Source of the DNA: Candidatus Omnitrophota bacterium
GTDB taxonomy: Bacteria; Omnitrophota; Gorgyraeia; Gygaellales; Profunditerraquicolaceae
NCBI GenBank assembly: GCA_026387435.1
Contig: JAPLLS010000094.1
Location: 1-52,102 of the forward strand
Length of the DNA stretch: 52,102 bases
Direction of reading: 5' to 3'
In this document: positions 51,545-52,102 of the stretch, in pieces
How positions within the stretch are numbered: position 1 is the stretch's first letter
Layout of the letters: each line of letters starts with the position of its first letter
Notes under the pieces: model-generated
Database searches by the model: none
What the model was told of the DNA's origin: nothing
The model's input: the letters and a program-made list of their open reading frames with translations, nothing else
Made by a program: the position numbers and the translations under genes

Positions 51545-52102
51545 AAAAATAGATGAGGTAGAATTTGTAATCTTTGACACCGAGACAACCGGGCTCGATC
51601 CTAAAAGCGGCGACCGGATCGTAGAGATCGCCGCTTTGAGGTTCAAGGGAGAGCAAAATCTGGGGCAATTCCATAGCTTGGTAAATCCGGACCGCCAGGT
51701 TTCTCCCCGGGCTTTTGAAGTCAACCAGATTAGTTCCGAGATGCTCAAAAACGCCCCTAAAATGGAGGATATCCTGCCTGATTTTCTGAATTTTATTAAA
51801 GGCGGCTGTTTATGCGCTTACAATATGCCCTTTGACCTGGGATTTCTTAATAACGAACTGGCTCTGGCTGGAAAGGCCCCGCTTGAGGATTTTGCCATGG
51901 TGGATATTTTGACGATGTCCAGGAAGTTGTTCCCCGGTCTGGAAAGACACGCTTTGTGGTTCGTGGCTAAAACTTTAGGAATAGAGAATATTCAGAAGCA
52001 CCGGGCATTCTCGGACGTAGAAATGACCTGGGAGCTGTTCCGGCGCATGAAAAGTTCGCTTCAGGAAAAAGGCGTAAACGAGTTCAAGAATTTTCTGACC
52101 CT
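51537..52102 (+). CDS. DnaQ-like 3'-5' exonuclease domain (3' truncated by window end)
   Basis: Own translation: MDRKIDEVEFVIFDTETTGLDPKSGDRIVEIAAL...CAYNMPFDLGFL...HRAFSDVEMTW; DEDDh signature; no stop before the window end. Confidence 0.92.
   Translation, partial: MDRKIDEVEFVIFDTETTGLDPKSGDRIVEIAALRFKGEQNLGQFHSLVNPDRQVSPRAFEVNQISSEMLKNAPKMEDILPDFLNFIKGGCLCAYNMPFDLGFLNNELALAGKAPLEDFAMVDILTMSRKLFPGLERHALWFVAKTLGIENIQKHRAFSDVEMTWELFRRMKSSLQEKGVNEFKNFLT

Overview
This window looks like a chromosomal segment of an Omnitrophota-like (candidate phylum OP3) bacterium. The taxonomic call is inference, based on the giant-ORF style, the V-type ATPase gene order and the overall gene repertoire. Essentially all genes are on the + strand. 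Order: dnaA 3' end - dnaN - dciA-like - gyrB - gyrA - tRNA-Glu - glmS; a cassette of minor pseudopilins and small exported proteins; rsmI; a single 4324-aa giant ORF; a PyrR-type leader and a long pyrimidine operon (pyrR, pyrB, pyrC, EndoQ-like nuclease, tRNA-Arg, LOG-like gene, carA, carB, mutM, methyltransferase, pyrK, glycosyltransferase, half-size TauE, pyrD, pyrF) that runs almost without a gap into a V-type ATPase operon (E, DUF2764-like, A, B, D, I, K); tRNA-Val and tRNA-Asp; a CheC-like gene; a truncated REC-GGDEF gene; a stand-alone tRNA-binding protein; a YkgJ-like protein; a broken DUF2156-like gene; and a DnaQ-like exonuclease cut by the window end. Best leads: (1) the giant protein has a signal-peptide-like N-terminus, about eleven module-separating DGG motifs, and embedded radical-SAM, HExxH, histidine-kinase-type ATPase and JAMM signatures, so it may be a self-processing polyprotein; (2) a duplicated structured element brackets atpK, and its 11-bp stem differs between copies but stays perfectly paired (covariation); (3) carA appears to have lost its whole glutaminase triad; (4) an EndoQ-like nuclease with a terminal QLSLF clamp-binding motif lies inside the pyr operon; (5) a small paralogous exported family ends in W-x-V-x-G-H-[IV]-H-F. 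No database search was run. Family names come from recognised motifs and remembered family features.
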